The position numbers and the translations under genes are program-made. Below, piece by piece: positions 61,429-64,000 of a DNA stretch of 64,000 nucleotides (positions within the stretch are counted from its first letter, which is position 1; every line of letters starts with the position of its first letter). The DNA is from Austropuccinia psidii (Eukaryota; Basidiomycota; Pucciniomycetes; Pucciniales; Sphaerophragmiaceae), in contig JALGQZ010000005.1 in assembly GCA_023105745.1 (NCBI GenBank), positions 2,395,501-2,459,500 on the forward strand. Direction: 5' to 3'. The notes under the pieces are model-generated. The model saw only the letters and a program-made list of their open reading frames with translations, ran no database searches and was not told where the DNA came from.

Positions 61429-62073
61429 AACAAATTTCTGTAATAATTATACTTATAATAATTGACTCAAAGACTATTAAAAATACCATAAATAAGTATA
61501 AAATCTGAATCAACTCAGAGTCTAATGAGTAAACATGTGAGATGAATTACACCATTAGATTCCTCATGGTAAAATACACATATGTCATTTTTATGGCATA
61601 TCTGAAAACTCAATAATTACTGAAGAATAAGTAATAATACCTTCAAAAAGTTATCAAACCATACTTAACTCAGAAACGAATGAAGAACATTTGAGATGAA
61701 CTGTACCATCGAATTCTCCATGATAAACCACACATAAAACAATTATAAATCTAATATCTAAAGTCAATATATAAGGAATTAAGCTGAATATATGCACTTT
61801 TTTGGTCAATGCATATATTCATTGTTTTTAGCTATTATTTCTTGAAGTATACAAGATAGAGAGATAAACCAAAAATTAAGTCACCACATAATTACTGTAA
61901 GAACACATATATGACCTTTACTTTACAAGTTTTAAACAAGGTTAAAACATGTAATGGATTATTGATTAAAATCAATGGAGCTGTTGACCACTTTTTTGTG
62001 AAAGTGGTCCAAACTTAAAAAGAAGTAGACAGTGAGATTCTACTAGTTAATACGTGAATAATGATGTAATTCC
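61429..62073 (+). repeat. A2 3' LTR, internal part
   Basis: Family-A LTR from ACAAATTTCTG to the A4 joint. The deletion of the polypurine tract and LTR start lies between GATTGTGGT and AAACAAATTT. It includes the inverted repeat near 61790-61820. Confidence 0.85.
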
Positions 62074-64000
62074 TGTAAGGTTTGACTATGAAACAATAAG
62101 TAAATATTACTAATATTTCACTTATTGTACTATGAATGTCCTTATAAATAAAATGAATAAGATAAAAATAACTATAATAATAAAGAATTATTATAATTAT
62201 GGTGTAAAAATAATTATATTATTTAATAAATATAATAATATAATTTATATTATGAAAAAATAATATAATAAATAAATATATTAATATAAGATAATTAATA
62301 TATTTAAAAGCACTTCATTATTGTTACCAACAAATAATAAAGGCATAAAAAATTGTTTTTCATTAATAAAAAACAATCAATAACAATAATATTACTAATA
62401 TTAAAGTTATGAATTAATATAAATACTATTTATATTAATTATAGAATTATTTAAAGTGATAATAGAGAGAAAATGATTGTAATAAGAACAAATAACCTAC
62501 TTTTAGTACTTAATATAATAATTCTGAATAACTTCATGCCAAAAAATATAATTACAGCTTATTTAAATTGTATTGACAATAAATTTTAAGAGAAATTACA
62601 AATATCCTTAATTTTACGTGGAATTGAGGTTTTTAAGAGAATTTTAAACAAAAAAGTTAAATAATTGTAATAATCACGTCAAAGATGAAGATTATTATAA
62701 TATTATATTTGGTCTTTAATAATATAAGAGTTTTATATATAAATAATAAAGATCTTACCTTTTGATTTAAATATTTTAGTGTTTTGTAAGCGTCTGAGGG
62801 GGAAATAGAGTAAAAAGAGCTCTATTTATATTAAATTCCTTCCTCCTAGAGTCCAACAGGCTTCTAGTAGCTGTGTACTGATCATATACACTGGAATTGA
62901 TCAATAATTTAAGGTTTGGTGATGATTACACCATGATCAAACCATATTATCTCATTATTACGCCATTATTTAGAGTTATCACTATAACTCTAAGTTTTGA
63001 TGACGTCAAGGCTTGGAAGAACCCCAAAATTCGTGGATTTTATTAGTTTTAATCATAAACTAACAGTATTCACCAATTTTATCACTCATATGACTGTTAA
63101 ACGTAATTTAAGGTTACAGTGAGTGATCATAAATGATCAAATTAAGCTCAAACTTTGATCCTTAATAACTTTCAAGTTTTTCACGCTAAAGCAATTCAGA
63201 GAGTGAATTCTAATAGCTTGGCATAACCTTATCATTCTTCCAAGAGAATTCCATTACATCATCAAAACTCTATTTTTGATGATTTTTCTTGTAACTCATC
63301 TTTTCTGTCGAAATTTAATATTTTAAACTTCAAACCATGAGTTCAAGGGGTTATACCCTGAATTTTATAGTAAGAATTATGTCATTATTCACGAATGAAC
63401 TAGTAGAATCTGACTGTCTACTTATTTCTAAGTTTGGACCACTTTCACAACAAAGTGGTCAACAGCTCTCTTGATTTTAATCAATAATACATTACAGGTT
63501 TTAACCTTGTTTATAGCTTGTGAAATAAAGTTCATTTCTGTGTTCCTACAGTAATTATGTGGTGACTTTATTTTTGTTTTATCACTATATCATGTATATT
63601 TCAAAAGATATTAGCTAAAAGCCTTGAATATATGCATTGACTAAAAAAGTGCATGTATTCAGGTTAACTCCTGAAGTATTGGCTTTGGAGATTAGCTTCC
63701 TAATTATTTTATGGGGAATCCAATGGTACAATTTACTTAACATGTTGTCTCATTGGTATTTTACATAATTAAGGATTCATGTTTTTTATAAGGTGTTATT
63801 ACTTATAACTCATTGAATATTGACCTTACAGATATGCCATAAAAATGGTATATGTGTATTTTACCATGAGGAATCCAATGGTGTAATTTATTTCACATGT
63901 TTATTCATTGGTTTTCAATTTAAACAAGCTTTATGCCTATTTATGGCAGTTTTATGGTTTTAAGGTAATTATTTTTAAAGGTATAGTTATTTTAAATATT
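62074..64000 (-). repeat. Family-A LTR A4, inverted, cut by window end
   Basis: Starts TGTAAGGTTTGACTATG, the reverse complement of the family-A LTR end, and continues through the hairpin (about 62320), the inverted TATA box (62823) and the inverted repeats near 63640 and 63845. About 65 bases before its expected end the window stops. It is a solo LTR or the first LTR of a minus-strand element. Confidence 0.9.

Larger units (their letters stand above)
52978..62073 (+). mobile_element. Ty3/Gypsy LTR retrotransposon A2 (family A)
   Basis: Inserted in the A3 LTR, with a full 5' LTR, internal region and part of the 3' LTR. The 3' LTR lacks its first 40 or so bases and the polypurine tract, and is cut by A4 at 62074, so no second target-site copy can be read. 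Gag is better kept than in A1, including capsid and zinc knuckle. Confidence 0.92.

Noticed and set aside
1..64000. tRNA, rRNA, CRISPR array, replication origin or bacterial operon
   Set aside because: None was recognised. Clustered repeats here are LTRs, and the splice structure is eukaryotic.

Overview
The window reads as repeat-rich, AT-rich nuclear DNA of a basidiomycete fungus, most likely a rust (Pucciniomycotina). Three observations point that way: one intact gene with seven short spliceosomal introns (a 328-residue aldo/keto reductase of the AKR7 type), repeated PIF/Harbinger transposase and Myb/SANT-like remnants, and two remnants of TET/JBP-like 2OG-Fe(II) oxygenases, a family known to be expanded in such fungi. 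The species cannot be fixed from the sequence.

Layout, left to right. 1-1059: piece of a Gypsy family-B LTR (minus). 1460-2117 and 12155-12253: one decayed PIF/Harbinger transposase gene (plus), split by a 10 kb Gypsy element, A1 (2118-12149, duplication AAAAA). 12860-13520: decayed TET/JBP-like gene (minus), tail to tail with that transposase. 14104-24149: best-preserved Gypsy element, B1 (duplication GAATA). 25740-26880: decayed Myb/SANT-like gene (minus). 27131-41500: nested block made of Gypsy element B2 (minus), interrupted by solo LTR C (30250-32153, ATTTG) and by a complete Copia element (36413-41060, ATTTT). 41506-41994 (plus) TET/JBP-like domain and 42212-43430 (minus) PIF/Harbinger transposase, again tail to tail. 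44861-46519: the intact AKR gene. 47138-49353: a PIF/Harbinger element with terminal inverted repeats, carrying transposase (plus) and Myb-like partner (minus). 50695-52977: Gypsy fragment A3. 52978-62073: Gypsy element A2. 62074-64000: inverted family-A LTR A4, running off the window.

The Gypsy families A and B share one plan: LTRs of 1.8-1.93 kb, a primer-binding site starting TGGGGGCC, an upstream leader exon with splice-like borders, one gag-pol frame (coiled coil, capsid, zinc knuckle, protease, RT, RNase H, integrase, chromodomain-like tail), a second reading frame overlapping the start of gag, and an LTR hairpin with a base-pair-preserving change between copies. No Gypsy or Copia copy here has an intact polyprotein.

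The most unusual signal is the recurrent convergent pairing of a PIF/Harbinger transposase with a TET/JBP-like oxygenase, seen twice in independent, differently decayed copies. It suggests a Harbinger-type element carrying a DNA- or RNA-modifying oxygenase as cargo. All similarities were judged by eye; no database search was run.
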